From Thermoguttaceae bacterium (GTDB lineage Bacteria > Planctomycetota > Planctomycetia > Pirellulales > Thermoguttaceae), in assembly GCA_028695865.1 (NCBI GenBank), contig JAQVID010000276.1, positions 1-5,440 on the forward strand: a stretch of 5,440 nucleotides of DNA, given 5' to 3'. This document shows, piece after piece, positions 1-5,440 of the stretch. The position numbers were made by a program, and so were the translations under genes. Each line of letters starts with the position of its first letter. Positions within the stretch are counted from its first letter, which is position 1. The notes below the pieces were generated by a model. That model had not been told where the DNA came from, made no database searches, and worked only from the letters and a program-made list of their open reading frames with translations.

Positions 1-1372
1 CATTGTTCATCCGCGAATTGACTCTCCCGAAGGGGATACGCGACCTTATCCTTGTCCCGACCTGTGCGGTGCGGTCGTTGCTCTGAAATTGGCTTGGGCC
101 ATTGGTAAGGCAATGACCGGGGAAGAAAACGTTAGTCCTTCCATGCGAGATTTTTTGGTGGGAGCCGTTGGTCTGGCCGCCTTGGGGACCGTTGCTGACG
201 TGGTTCCGCTTCAAGACGAAAACAGAACGATTGTCCGATACGCCCTGTCCAACAGTCTGGTCACACATATTCCGGTTGGACTTCAATGCCTGATTAAGGA
301 AGCCGGTCTGAACAGTCGCAGGCAGATTACAAGTGAAGACATAGGTTTTTCCATTGCTCCGCGTCTTAACGCCGCCGGTCGTGAAGTTCTTCATCACAAC
401 GATCAGCGAGACGAAGAAGACGAACGCAACTGGGTCATCGGGAAGTCGCTTCTGGAGCATCCGGACCGCTTGGCCGGAGCCGGTCAAATGGGCCTTGCCC
501 GCTTGGGCGTTGAGCTTCTCATTACGCAACATCAGGCCCGGGCCGAGGAGTTGGCTCCGTTTATCAATAATCTCAATTCAACCCGGCAAAAGCTGGAGCG
601 AAAGATTATGTCCGACGCTCTTCGCATGATCGAAAAAGATTACGAAGACGATCCGGCGTTCGTGTTGGCGTCGCGTCAGTGGCATCCGGGCGTGATTGGT
701 ATTGTCGCCGGACGGCTTGCCGAACGCTTTCATCGACCTGCCGTGATGATCGCTCTTCAGAATACTGATCCGGGCACCGGGTCTGCTCGTGGTGTGCCGG
801 ATTTAGGGGTAAATCTTTATCAGGCGTTTGAGCACTGTTCGGAGTATCTGGTCCGATTCGGAGGTCACGCCGCCGCAGCCGGTCTTGGAATTAAAGAAGC
901 AAATATCAATGCCTTTCGCGCCGCGTTTTGCGATTACGTCTCGCTCCATGTTTCGGAAGAGGCTAAGACGCCGACTTTATATATAGACGCCGAGTTCCCG
1001 CTTTCGGCGGTCTCCATGGCGTGTATAAACGATATGGAAAAAATGGCTCCGTTCGGCTCGGGCAATCCGCGTCCGTTATTCGCGACGTTTCAGGTTACGC
1101 TTGCTGTTCCCGCCAAAAGAATCGGCGCCAAAGGAAAAACGAAAAAAGACGGTCTCGAAACAGAGGAAGGTCGAACTTTTTCCGCGCGGTTCCGCCAATT
1201 TCAGGATGAACGCCGCGCTATTGCCTTTGGTCGGGGCGATTGGGTTGATGAAATGAACGCCGCTGTTGCGGCCAATCCTGGCACAAAATTCGATATTGTT
1301 TATCAGATCGTCTTCAACGATTATCTTAAGCAGCCTGAACTGCGGCTCATCGACTGGCGTCTGGCTCGATAA
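1..1372 (+). CDS. recJ: Single-stranded-DNA-specific exonuclease RecJ, 5'-partial
   Basis: RecJ is a cytoplasmic 5'-to-3' single-strand DNA exonuclease of the DHH phosphoesterase family, acting in recombination and mismatch or excision repair. The frame is open from base 2 to the TAA at 1370-1372, giving 456 visible residues; the true start and the N-terminal DHH motifs lie upstream of the window. Counting from base 2, visible landmarks are YPCPDLCGAVVALKLA (about 20-35), GTVADVVPL with its likely metal-binding Asp (62-70), RLNAAGR (121-127), HPGVIGIVAGRL (228-239), GSARG (260-264) and the DHHA1-type FGGHAAAAG (286-294). PFGSGNPRPLF (350-360) opens the C-terminal OB-like domain, which runs to the end. 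Residues 128-160 form an acidic and basic insertion between RLNAAGR and the GQMGLARLGVELL helix; most RecJ proteins pass directly from one to the other. The insertion keeps frame and all visible motifs are intact, so the enzyme is probably functional. No partner gene is visible downstream. The family assignment is very secure. Confidence 0.96.
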   Translation, partial: IVHPRIDSPEGDTRPYPCPDLCGAVVALKLAWAIGKAMTGEENVSPSMRDFLVGAVGLAALGTVADVVPLQDENRTIVRYALSNSLVTHIPVGLQCLIKEAGLNSRRQITSEDIGFSIAPRLNAAGREVLHHNDQRDEEDERNWVIGKSLLEHPDRLAGAGQMGLARLGVELLITQHQARAEELAPFINNLNSTRQKLERKIMSDALRMIEKDYEDDPAFVLASRQWHPGVIGIVAGRLAERFHRPAVMIALQNTDPGTGSARGVPDLGVNLYQAFEHCSEYLVRFGGHAAAAGLGIKEANINAFRAAFCDYVSLHVSEEAKTPTLYIDAEFPLSAVSMACINDMEKMAPFGSGNPRPLFATFQVTLAVPAKRIGAKGKTKKDGLETEEGRTFSARFRQFQDERRAIAFGRGDWVDEMNAAVAANPGTKFDIVYQIVFNDYLKQPELRLIDWRLAR

Positions 1373-1432
1373 CTCTTTTCCCGCGCAGAAGAATTTTCAT
1401 CATACCCCAAATCAAGGTCCATTACGAACAAT

Positions 1433-1541
1433 CAAGCCCGTAATGGAGGTCGCTTGCGACCGGAATGAGGGAATGTTTGTACTTATTCGAACCGCTCTCC
1501 CCCTAATTTCGCTCGTTTCACTCGCTCCATATACGGGCTTG
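1433..1541. repeat. Inverted-repeat-bounded element, copy 1 (foldback or MITE/REP-like)
   Basis: The left end CAAGCCCGTAATGGAG (1433-1448) is complementary to the right end CTCCATATACGGGCTTG (1525-1541) except for one extra base, giving a 16-bp stem with a 1-nt bulge around a 76-bp interior. Just inside the left arm, GGTCGCTTGCGACC (1448-1461) is itself a small hairpin. AATGAGGG and CCCTAATT in the interior can also pair imperfectly. The element could therefore extrude as a cruciform or fold as RNA. No transposase gene, target-site duplication or T-tract is evident. A miniature mobile element, a REP-like sequence or a recJ 3'-end mRNA structure are all possible. Confidence 0.75.
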
Positions 1542-1585
1542 CGGAATTTTCATCATAACCCAAATCAAGGTCCATTACGAACAAT

Positions 1586-1694
1586 CAAGCCCGTAATGGA
1601 GGTCGCTTGCGACCGGAATGAGGGAATGTTTGTACTTATTCGAACCGCTCTCCCCCTAATTTCGCTCGTTTCACTCGCTGCATATACGGGCTTG
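1586..1694. repeat. Inverted-repeat-bounded element, copy 2
   Basis: This is the second copy of the foldback element, exactly 153 bp downstream of the first. The left arm (1586-1601) is unchanged. The right arm (1678-1694) reads CTGCATATACGGGCTTG, so one C-to-G change at 1680 introduces a mismatch in the outer stem. The inner hairpin GGTCGCTTGCGACC lies at 1601-1614. The interior is otherwise identical to copy 1, and the function is unknown. Confidence 0.73.
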
Positions 1695-2101
1695 CGGAAT
1701 TTTCATCATACCCCAAATCAAGGTGCGTTACGACCAACAGTGACGATTCGTTAATCCCAATATCCATCCGCCGCTGTTACTTGTAACGTATATGTATTTA
1801 CAGTCACTGTATATAGTATAAGCAACTTTGGTATTTTGGGAAAAATTCCCGGTTTTACAGAATAATCGAAACTTTGGCGGTAACGACTAAATCGAATAAT
1901 GTGGTTATGACCCGCTGGACGCGATTTATTGCCGGCTCGGCACGTCACAAACGGCGCTGATGTCCGGATAACCAAAAAATACCATTATTTTCAGACATTT
2001 GTTTCAGGATGGTCGGCACATGTTTCGATAAATAGCAAGAAGTCTCTCTGTTTTAGAGCGATTGTATGTTTATTTGCATAGGATAGGTAAAATAAATAGG
2101 T

Positions 2102-2193
2102 TTGCACAAGATGGTTTTTGCAGTGAAGCGTGAACCAGCGAGCCCGAATAGGAGTTTTTTCACTGAAACTTTTACAGAAGGCTCTTTGTGCAA
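2102..2193. other. Nested inverted repeats, possible structured RNA or DNA element
   Basis: Two concentric inverted repeats share one centre. The outer pair is TTGCACAA (2102-2109) with TTGTGCAA (2186-2193), a perfect 8-bp match. The inner pair is CAGTGAA (2121-2127) with TTCACTG (2159-2165), a perfect 7-bp match that can be extended by TTT/AAA past a single bulged G. The inner loop (2128-2158) holds a purine-rich stretch. This is the arrangement expected of a folded RNA of about 92 nt or a compound protein-binding site, but it matches no RNA family I can name and chance is not excluded. Confidence 0.35.
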
Positions 2194-2261
2194 CTTGTGT
2201 AATTTAACGCCCTTGTATAAAATGAGAAGGTTACGCAAACATTAGACGGCTGCTTTCGTGT

Positions 2262-2291
2262 TTGGATGGACGGCAGACGGCTTAATATAAT
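2262..2291 (+). promoter_or_regulatory. Candidate sigma-70-type promoter for the giant gene
   Basis: A consensus -10 hexamer TATAAT lies at 2286-2291. A weak -35-like TTGGAT lies at 2262-2267 with an 18-bp spacer. Initiation would fall near 2298, giving a leader of a little over 100 nt before the ATG at 2406. The -35 match is poor (three of six bases). Three GACGGC words (2245, 2269, 2276) crowd the upstream and spacer region and could be regulator contacts. A second AT-rich box, TATAAA at 2216-2221, is a weaker alternative. Confidence 0.4.
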
Positions 2292-2334
2292 TTTTAAGGA
2301 AGAGTATCAATTTAGGAAAGGTTCCAGAGACCGC

Positions 2335-2358
2335 GTTTTCCTTCCCGGGATGGAAAAC
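2335..2358. promoter_or_regulatory. 24-bp near-perfect palindrome in the leader of the giant gene
   Basis: GTTTTCC (2335-2341) and GGAAAAC (2352-2358) are exact reverse complements and flank the perfect 8-bp palindrome TCCCGGGA (2343-2350). Only the T2342/T2351 pair breaks the symmetry, so 22 of 24 bases pair around the centre at 2346/2347. It lies downstream of the candidate promoter, about 47 bp before the start codon. It could be a repressor operator, where dyad symmetry suits a dimeric regulator, or an mRNA hairpin affecting stability or translation. The sequence cannot decide between these. Confidence 0.55.
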
Positions 2359-2364
2359 AGTCTT

Positions 2365-2384
2365 CTGGCGATCACCAGTTTTTT
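2365..2384 (+). terminator. Weak terminator-like hairpin with T-run inside the leader
   Basis: CTGG (2365-2368) pairs with CCAG (2375-2378) across a six-base loop, followed at once by six Ts (2379-2384). The form is that of a Rho-independent terminator, but the four-pair stem is short for efficient termination. Its place between the promoter candidate and the Shine-Dalgarno sequence would suit a leader attenuator, especially combined with the palindrome just upstream. It may equally be a chance hairpin. Confidence 0.25.
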
Positions 2385-2390
2385 CTTTCC

Positions 2391-2396
2391 GGAGGG
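2391..2396 (+). promoter_or_regulatory. Shine-Dalgarno sequence of the giant gene
   Basis: GGAGGG ends nine bases before the ATG at 2406 and is a strong match to the anti-Shine-Dalgarno sequence at acceptable spacing. It fixes the start: the following residues include the basic N-terminus and the LEPR-XLL-type motif in their usual place, and no better-supported start is seen upstream in this frame. Confidence 0.85.
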
Positions 2397-2405
2397 AATA
2401 AAAGC

Positions 2406-5400
2406 ATGAGTATTTTGAGCAGGATTTTCGGTGGTAAAAAGGCAGTTTCGCAAGCCAAGGGAGTCAAGCGGCTTGCCAATCGTGGGTTGAAACTCGAACT
2501 TCTTGAAGACAGGCAGCTTTTGTCGGCCAGCGATATTTCTCCAACCGGTTGGAATCTCATGGTTGATGGCGACGACAACGGCAATAGCAGTACGTCGGAG
2601 CTTAGTCCTACCGCGTCCCTCAATTTCGGTTATGACACCGAAGGAACGGATACGGCTACATTTGGCTTTGTTGTTGCGGCCCAAAAGACGGAAGGCAACA
2701 CGTTCAAGCCGGGTTCCATTTCCGTCATCGACAACGCGTCAGGCAACGCCATTGATCCTCTCGTGACGAAAATCACGGATGGCAAGAGTATTGTTCTCGT
2801 CACGCTTAATCCGAGCGAGGATGGTTATACGATCAATGTAACGTCAAGCGGAACCAACTACGGGCAGTTCGTGTGCGAGGTCTATCTTCCGGGCGATACC
2901 AATGGCGACGGCATTGTTTCGACAGACGAAGTGCAAGAAACGAAAGGCACGCTGGCCGCAACCGGACCTGATCCGTGGGTATCGACATTTCAGGCTCGCT
3001 TTGGTCATGATAAAGAATGGTTTCTTCAGAATGTGTCCCTGTTTGACCACGATCTGGATGGTCTGGTCAATGCAAGCGATGTGAACATTGCCACGCGCAA
3101 TGGTAATACGTCGCAAGCGGCCGGGAATATGGCCGACAAGGTCAATTTGAATGCCGATCAGAAGTCGCCTGAAGTTGTTGTGCCCGACAACGATGAAGAC
3201 GGGCCGAATTACCAGGCGACCTATGTTGACGGGGAACTGGACGAACTCAATGTTTATTCCACCGATAACGAAGCTCCGATTGTTACGTTCACCGACGACA
3301 ATCCCATCTCGACCGTGACCATTGTTCCAAACGCAGGCGATAACCCGATTGTTGTTAATGTGACCGACCTCAATGTGAAAAATCCTGATACAGGGCTGTA
3401 TGAAGTCGAAATCACGGCCGACATGTTCGCGACTGGCGGAATATTCGCCGACGCGATCACAACGCCGAACACGCCTGAAAACTTCAGTTTCGATGAAGTT
3501 TACGCGACAGACAGTTATGATAACGTTGAGGATTCGTTCAAACTTCATTATGAGTATGAAGCCACTCCGTCCATTCCGGTCATTGGTACGATGACCACTC
3601 CTGCCGAAGGAACCGAGAAGCCGGCCGCCACAACGCTTATTCTCTACACAGGCAACCTGCAAGATTATGTTTCCGATGTAGAGGGTGCTTTTATTCAAAT
3701 CGCTGACGGGTCCGCGGGCAAGTTCAAGGCGGTTGATGAAGCAACACTTGAAGAAGTCGCCGGCCAGTACAAAGTTGTTTACTCCATCACAACTGATGGC
3801 GCGATAACGCTCAAGCTTTTCAATCTTGGAACAGGTACGCTGGATCCTTACGCCTGGCTTTCGACCGCTGTTGCCAATAGTGGCGACAACCAGAAGGTGT
3901 TTGCCCTTCCGTTTACCGTCGCGAATATTTACCACGAAAACTTCGTAAATGGTGAAACCGCCGCAACCACTTATTGGCAAGCCGGGAACTTTTCCGTCAA
4001 TCTGAAACCGGAAAACGATACTCCGACCGCGGACGCCACGGATGCTGTTACTGTCACGCAGGGAACTCCCAATACGGTTGACGTACTGGCCAAAGTAGAC
4101 GACGCGGACGACTGGGACGATCTGTCCATCGTCTCTGTCGCGGGCAAAGACGGTATTGCCAACGCGTTTACTACCGGAACGGTTCAAGCTGGCGATTATC
4201 CGGAAGACGCTTATGCTGGCATGAAGTACGCGGATATTACTGTTTCGACCGATGAAGGCGACAAGACCATTCGTGTTATTAACGACACGACTCAAAATTA
4301 TACTCGTGATACCGATAAAGGCACGCACAACCTGGGCAGTAAGCTGGTAGTCGATCTGCTTGACAACTTCAATTTCCTGCGTATCGATGCCACACTGAAT
4401 TTCTCGTTTACTTATACCGCGCAAGACAAGGCCGAGACCTCGGCGAATGCTGCCGCCAATATTACGGCCAAAGGTATCAACGACCAGCCCGAGGCAACGG
4501 ATGTCGCTGCCGCGGCTACCGGTACGGTTACGGATGAAAACACCAAAACGGTTTATACACTTGATACCGAAGTTACCGATGCGGATGTTTACCCGGCCAA
4601 TACCGAGACCTACAAGGTCAATATGGCGACGACGACGCCGAGCTGGATTTGTAATTATGATCCGGCCTCAACCGATCCGGACGAAGTTGCGGCGTATAAT
4701 AAAATTGCGGCGAAAATGAATGCTTTAACGCTTTCTGCTTTCGTTTCGACAAAAGATACCCAGGGCGACCACACGATTACTTTCGATCCGGTGAACAACA
4801 CGGATACGGAAAATCCGATCAGTTATTTCAGCTTCCTTGGTGAAGGCGAGTGGGTCAAGATTACTTATGAATATAACGTGACCGATAACTCGGGCGACAC
4901 CGCCACCGCAACCAGTGATAACGCCGAAATCGTCTTCCAGGTCAATGGAGTCAATAATCAGCCGACGGTTACCGGTTGGACTCATAGCGAGGGAGAAAAT
5001 ATCGGAACAACCATCACGATTGCGATATCGGAATATGTAGGCGATGATCCTGACAAGCTCGATGTCGATGTCAACGACACGCACGAATTCTATCAGGTAT
5101 CCTTGAAAGACGCGGCTTCCGAGACAGGTTATTCGCTTCAGCTCATTACCGACACATATCAAGCCGTGTATGATCCGACCACCGGCAATTACATTGGCCA
5201 GATTCGTTTCAAGGCCGGGAGTAACAAAACCGAACTTGAATTTGAAATGAATTATAAGACAGGTTATGACGCCAGCGATACGCTCAAGTGGAACTACAGC
5301 GACAAAGATGGTAAAAATGTCGCGACCCTTCCGATTACGCTGACGGTCACCGATGATTCCGACGCGGACAACGCGGTTTCAGAAGCGTTCACCGTTACCG

Positions 5401-5440
5401 TGGAAGCGGTAGGTACTTACAATGAGCCTGAAATCAAGAC
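2406..5440 (+). CDS. Giant LEPR-XLL/dockerin-like/tandem-repeat surface protein, 3'-partial
   Basis: The frame starts at ATG 2406 and stays open to the window end: 1,011 complete codons, no stop. Residues 1-29 are basic (MSILSRIFGGKKAV...) with no long hydrophobic stretch. Residues 30-41, LELLEDRQLLSA, are the LEPR-XLL-type motif found near the N-terminus of long planctomycete proteins. About 42-160 form a beta-rich segment. Two dockerin/EF-hand loops follow: DTNGDGIVSTDE (164-175) and DHDLDGLVNASD (214-225), with acidic or polar residues at calcium positions 1, 3, 5, 9 and 12. From 288 on, Asp/Thr/Asn-rich beta domains begin with N-x-x-P signatures at 288 (NEAP), 537 (NDTP), 692 (NDQP), 850 (NNQP) and 1006 (NEP), resembling cadherin-like or VCBS-like repeats. 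I saw only two Cys, and the chain is strongly acidic. I infer an extracellular or cell-surface, calcium-dependent adhesin-like or structural protein; ligand and full length are unknown. No enzyme domain is visible. It probably forms its own transcription unit. Confidence 0.93.
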   Translation, partial: MSILSRIFGGKKAVSQAKGVKRLANRGLKLELLEDRQLLSASDISPTGWNLMVDGDDNGNSSTSELSPTASLNFGYDTEGTDTATFGFVVAAQKTEGNTFKPGSISVIDNASGNAIDPLVTKITDGKSIVLVTLNPSEDGYTINVTSSGTNYGQFVCEVYLPGDTNGDGIVSTDEVQETKGTLAATGPDPWVSTFQARFGHDKEWFLQNVSLFDHDLDGLVNASDVNIATRNGNTSQAAGNMADKVNLNADQKSPEVVVPDNDEDGPNYQATYVDGELDELNVYSTDNEAPIVTFTDDNPISTVTIVPNAGDNPIVVNVTDLNVKNPDTGLYEVEITADMFATGGIFADAITTPNTPENFSFDEVYATDSYDNVEDSFKLHYEYEATPSIPVIGTMTTPAEGTEKPAATTLILYTGNLQDYVSDVEGAFIQIADGSAGKFKAVDEATLEEVAGQYKVVYSITTDGAITLKLFNLGTGTLDPYAWLSTAVANSGDNQKVFALPFTVANIYHENFVNGETAATTYWQAGNFSVNLKPENDTPTADATDAVTVTQGTPNTVDVLAKVDDADDWDDLSIVSVAGKDGIANAFTTGTVQAGDYPEDAYAGMKYADITVSTDEGDKTIRVINDTTQNYTRDTDKGTHNLGSKLVVDLLDNFNFLRIDATLNFSFTYTAQDKAETSANAAANITAKGINDQPEATDVAAAATGTVTDENTKTVYTLDTEVTDADVYPANTETYKVNMATTTPSWICNYDPASTDPDEVAAYNKIAAKMNALTLSAFVSTKDTQGDHTITFDPVNNTDTENPISYFSFLGEGEWVKITYEYNVTDNSGDTATATSDNAEIVFQVNGVNNQPTVTGWTHSEGENIGTTITIAISEYVGDDPDKLDVDVNDTHEFYQVSLKDAASETGYSLQLITDTYQAVYDPTTGNYIGQIRFKAGSNKTELEFEMNYKTGYDASDTLKWNYSDKDGKNVATLPITLTVTDDSDADNAVSEAFTVTVEAVGTYNEPEIK
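2895..3080 (+). other. Dockerin-like EF-hand pair within the giant protein
   Basis: The region encodes two calcium-loop motifs, at residues 164-175 (nt 2895-2930) and 214-225 (nt 3045-3080). The loops read D-x-N-x-D-G-I-x-S-x-x-E and D-x-D-x-D-G-L-x-N-x-x-D, the second ending in Asp as dockerin loops usually do. They start 50 residues apart, longer than in classical cellulosomal type I dockerins, with a Trp- and Phe-containing linker between them. Planctomycetes commonly carry dockerin-like modules without a cellulosome, so the partner is unknown. Calcium binding is well supported by the residues; cohesin binding is not shown. Confidence 0.8.
4014..5440 (+). repeat. Protein tandem repeats of about 156 residues in the giant protein
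   Basis: Repeat units start at residues 537, 692, 850 and 1006, giving spacings of 155, 158 and 156 residues. Each begins with N-[DNE]-x-P or a close variant after a strand such as ANITAKGI, FQVNGV or VTVEAVG. About 27-31 residues later comes an acidic V-x-D-x-D type site: VDDAD at 564-568, VTDAD at 723-727 and VGDDPD at 878-883. Units end with a tyrosine- and Thr/Asp-rich strand such as YEYNVTDNSGDTATAT. Divergence between units is high, so this is old duplication at protein level and not a DNA-level satellite. An earlier unit probably covers about 385-536, and a shorter one starts at 288. Confidence 0.75.

Larger units (their letters stand above)
1391..1738. repeat. 153-bp tandem direct repeat, two full copies and one partial
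   Basis: Copy 1 is 1391-1543, copy 2 is 1544-1696, and a partial third copy starts at 1697. All three begin with GAATTTTCATCATA. By eye, copies 1 and 2 differ at only two positions (C1405/A1558 and C1527/G1680), so they are about 99% identical. Copy 3 matches copy 1 for 28 bases (1697-1724) and then only loosely to about 1738. The block can be read as A-P-A-P-A, where A is a 42-bp spacer and P a ~111-bp element with inverted ends. The array starts 18 bp after the recJ stop. A reading frame crosses it only because 153 is a multiple of three, and I do not regard it as coding. The near identity suggests recent duplication or ongoing unequal recombination. Confidence 0.95.
1739..2405. other. Gene-free intergenic region and leader
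   Basis: I see no convincing gene in this 667-bp stretch. The short reading frames on the minus strand (about 1751-1975 and 2053-2238) open with TTG, lack recognisable protein character and have no clear ribosome binding site. The left part (about 1739-2100) is fairly AT-rich and shows only a small GGGAA/TTCCC hairpin at 1838-1850. The right part contains a nested inverted repeat, a promoter candidate and leader structures, listed separately. No tRNA, rRNA, CRISPR array or transposase fragment is recognisable. Confidence 0.7.

Noticed and set aside
354..629. A + strand frame inside recJ
   Set aside because: It is a frame-shifted shadow of the clearly coding recJ frame, with no independent start signal.
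1391..1738. A CRISPR array
   Set aside because: The repeat unit is 153 bp with near-identical content throughout. There are no short repeats alternating with unique spacers and no cas gene.
1266..1754. A 162-codon frame containing a 51-residue repeat
   Set aside because: The apparent protein repeat is only the 153-bp DNA repeat read in frame. It starts inside recJ at a TTG, lacks a ribosome binding site and spans the inverted-repeat elements.
1838..1850. GGGAA/TTCCC hairpin as a terminator
   Set aside because: The stem has five pairs with a three-base loop, and only GGTTTTA follows instead of a proper T-tract. It is more than 450 bp past recJ, too weak and too distant to call.
1751..2238. 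Two short minus-strand frames (about 74 and 61 codons)
   Set aside because: Both open with TTG, show no domain, signal peptide or membrane segment, and have no convincing ribosome binding site. They look like chance frames in AT-rich intergenic DNA.
2844..4424. A 526-codon open frame on the minus strand
   Set aside because: It is exactly codon-in-register antisense to the giant gene. It is open only because the sense strand avoids TCA, TTA and CTA codons over this stretch, and its right limit is set by such codons. The sense frame has a strong ribosome binding site and recognisable domains; the antisense translation has none.
4725..5162. A 145-codon open frame on the minus strand
   Set aside because: It has the same in-register antisense origin over the giant gene. 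It ends at the complement of a sense TTA codon, and no protein family is recognisable.

Overview
The window looks like chromosomal DNA of a planctomycete (Planctomycetota). The main evidence is the second gene. It begins with a short basic N-terminus followed by LELLEDRQLLSA, the LEPR-XLL-type motif typical of very long planctomycete proteins, and it then carries a dockerin-like pair of EF-hand loops and tandem beta-rich domains. Base composition is roughly balanced. I infer a Pirellulales-like planctomycete, but the order and genus cannot be fixed from this sequence.

Layout. (1) Positions 1-1372, + strand: the C-terminal three quarters or so of the single-strand exonuclease RecJ, entering from the left edge, with a 33-residue insertion directly after its RLNAAGR motif. 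(2) Positions 1391-1738: a non-coding tandem repeat of period 153 bp, two full copies plus one partial. Each full copy contains a ~109-bp element bounded by 16/17-bp inverted repeats. (3) Positions 1739-2405: gene-free sequence with a nested inverted repeat (2102-2193), a candidate sigma-70 promoter (TATAAT at 2286), three GACGGC words beside it, a 24-bp near-perfect palindrome (2335-2358), a small hairpin followed by six Ts (2365-2384) and a strong Shine-Dalgarno sequence. (4) Positions 2406-5440 and beyond, + strand: the first 1,011 residues of a very large acidic secreted or surface protein that runs off the right edge without a stop.

The two genes are probably not functionally linked. They point the same way but are separated by about 1 kb of repeat-bearing and structured DNA, and the second appears to have its own promoter and leader. 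RecJ is a cytoplasmic DNA-repair housekeeping enzyme. The giant protein is most likely an extracellular calcium-binding, adhesin-like or structural repeat protein. The points most worth a second look are the domain order of the giant protein (LEPR-XLL, then dockerin-like, then repeats of about 156 residues), the palindromic tandem repeat behind recJ, the structured leader of the giant gene and the RecJ insertion.
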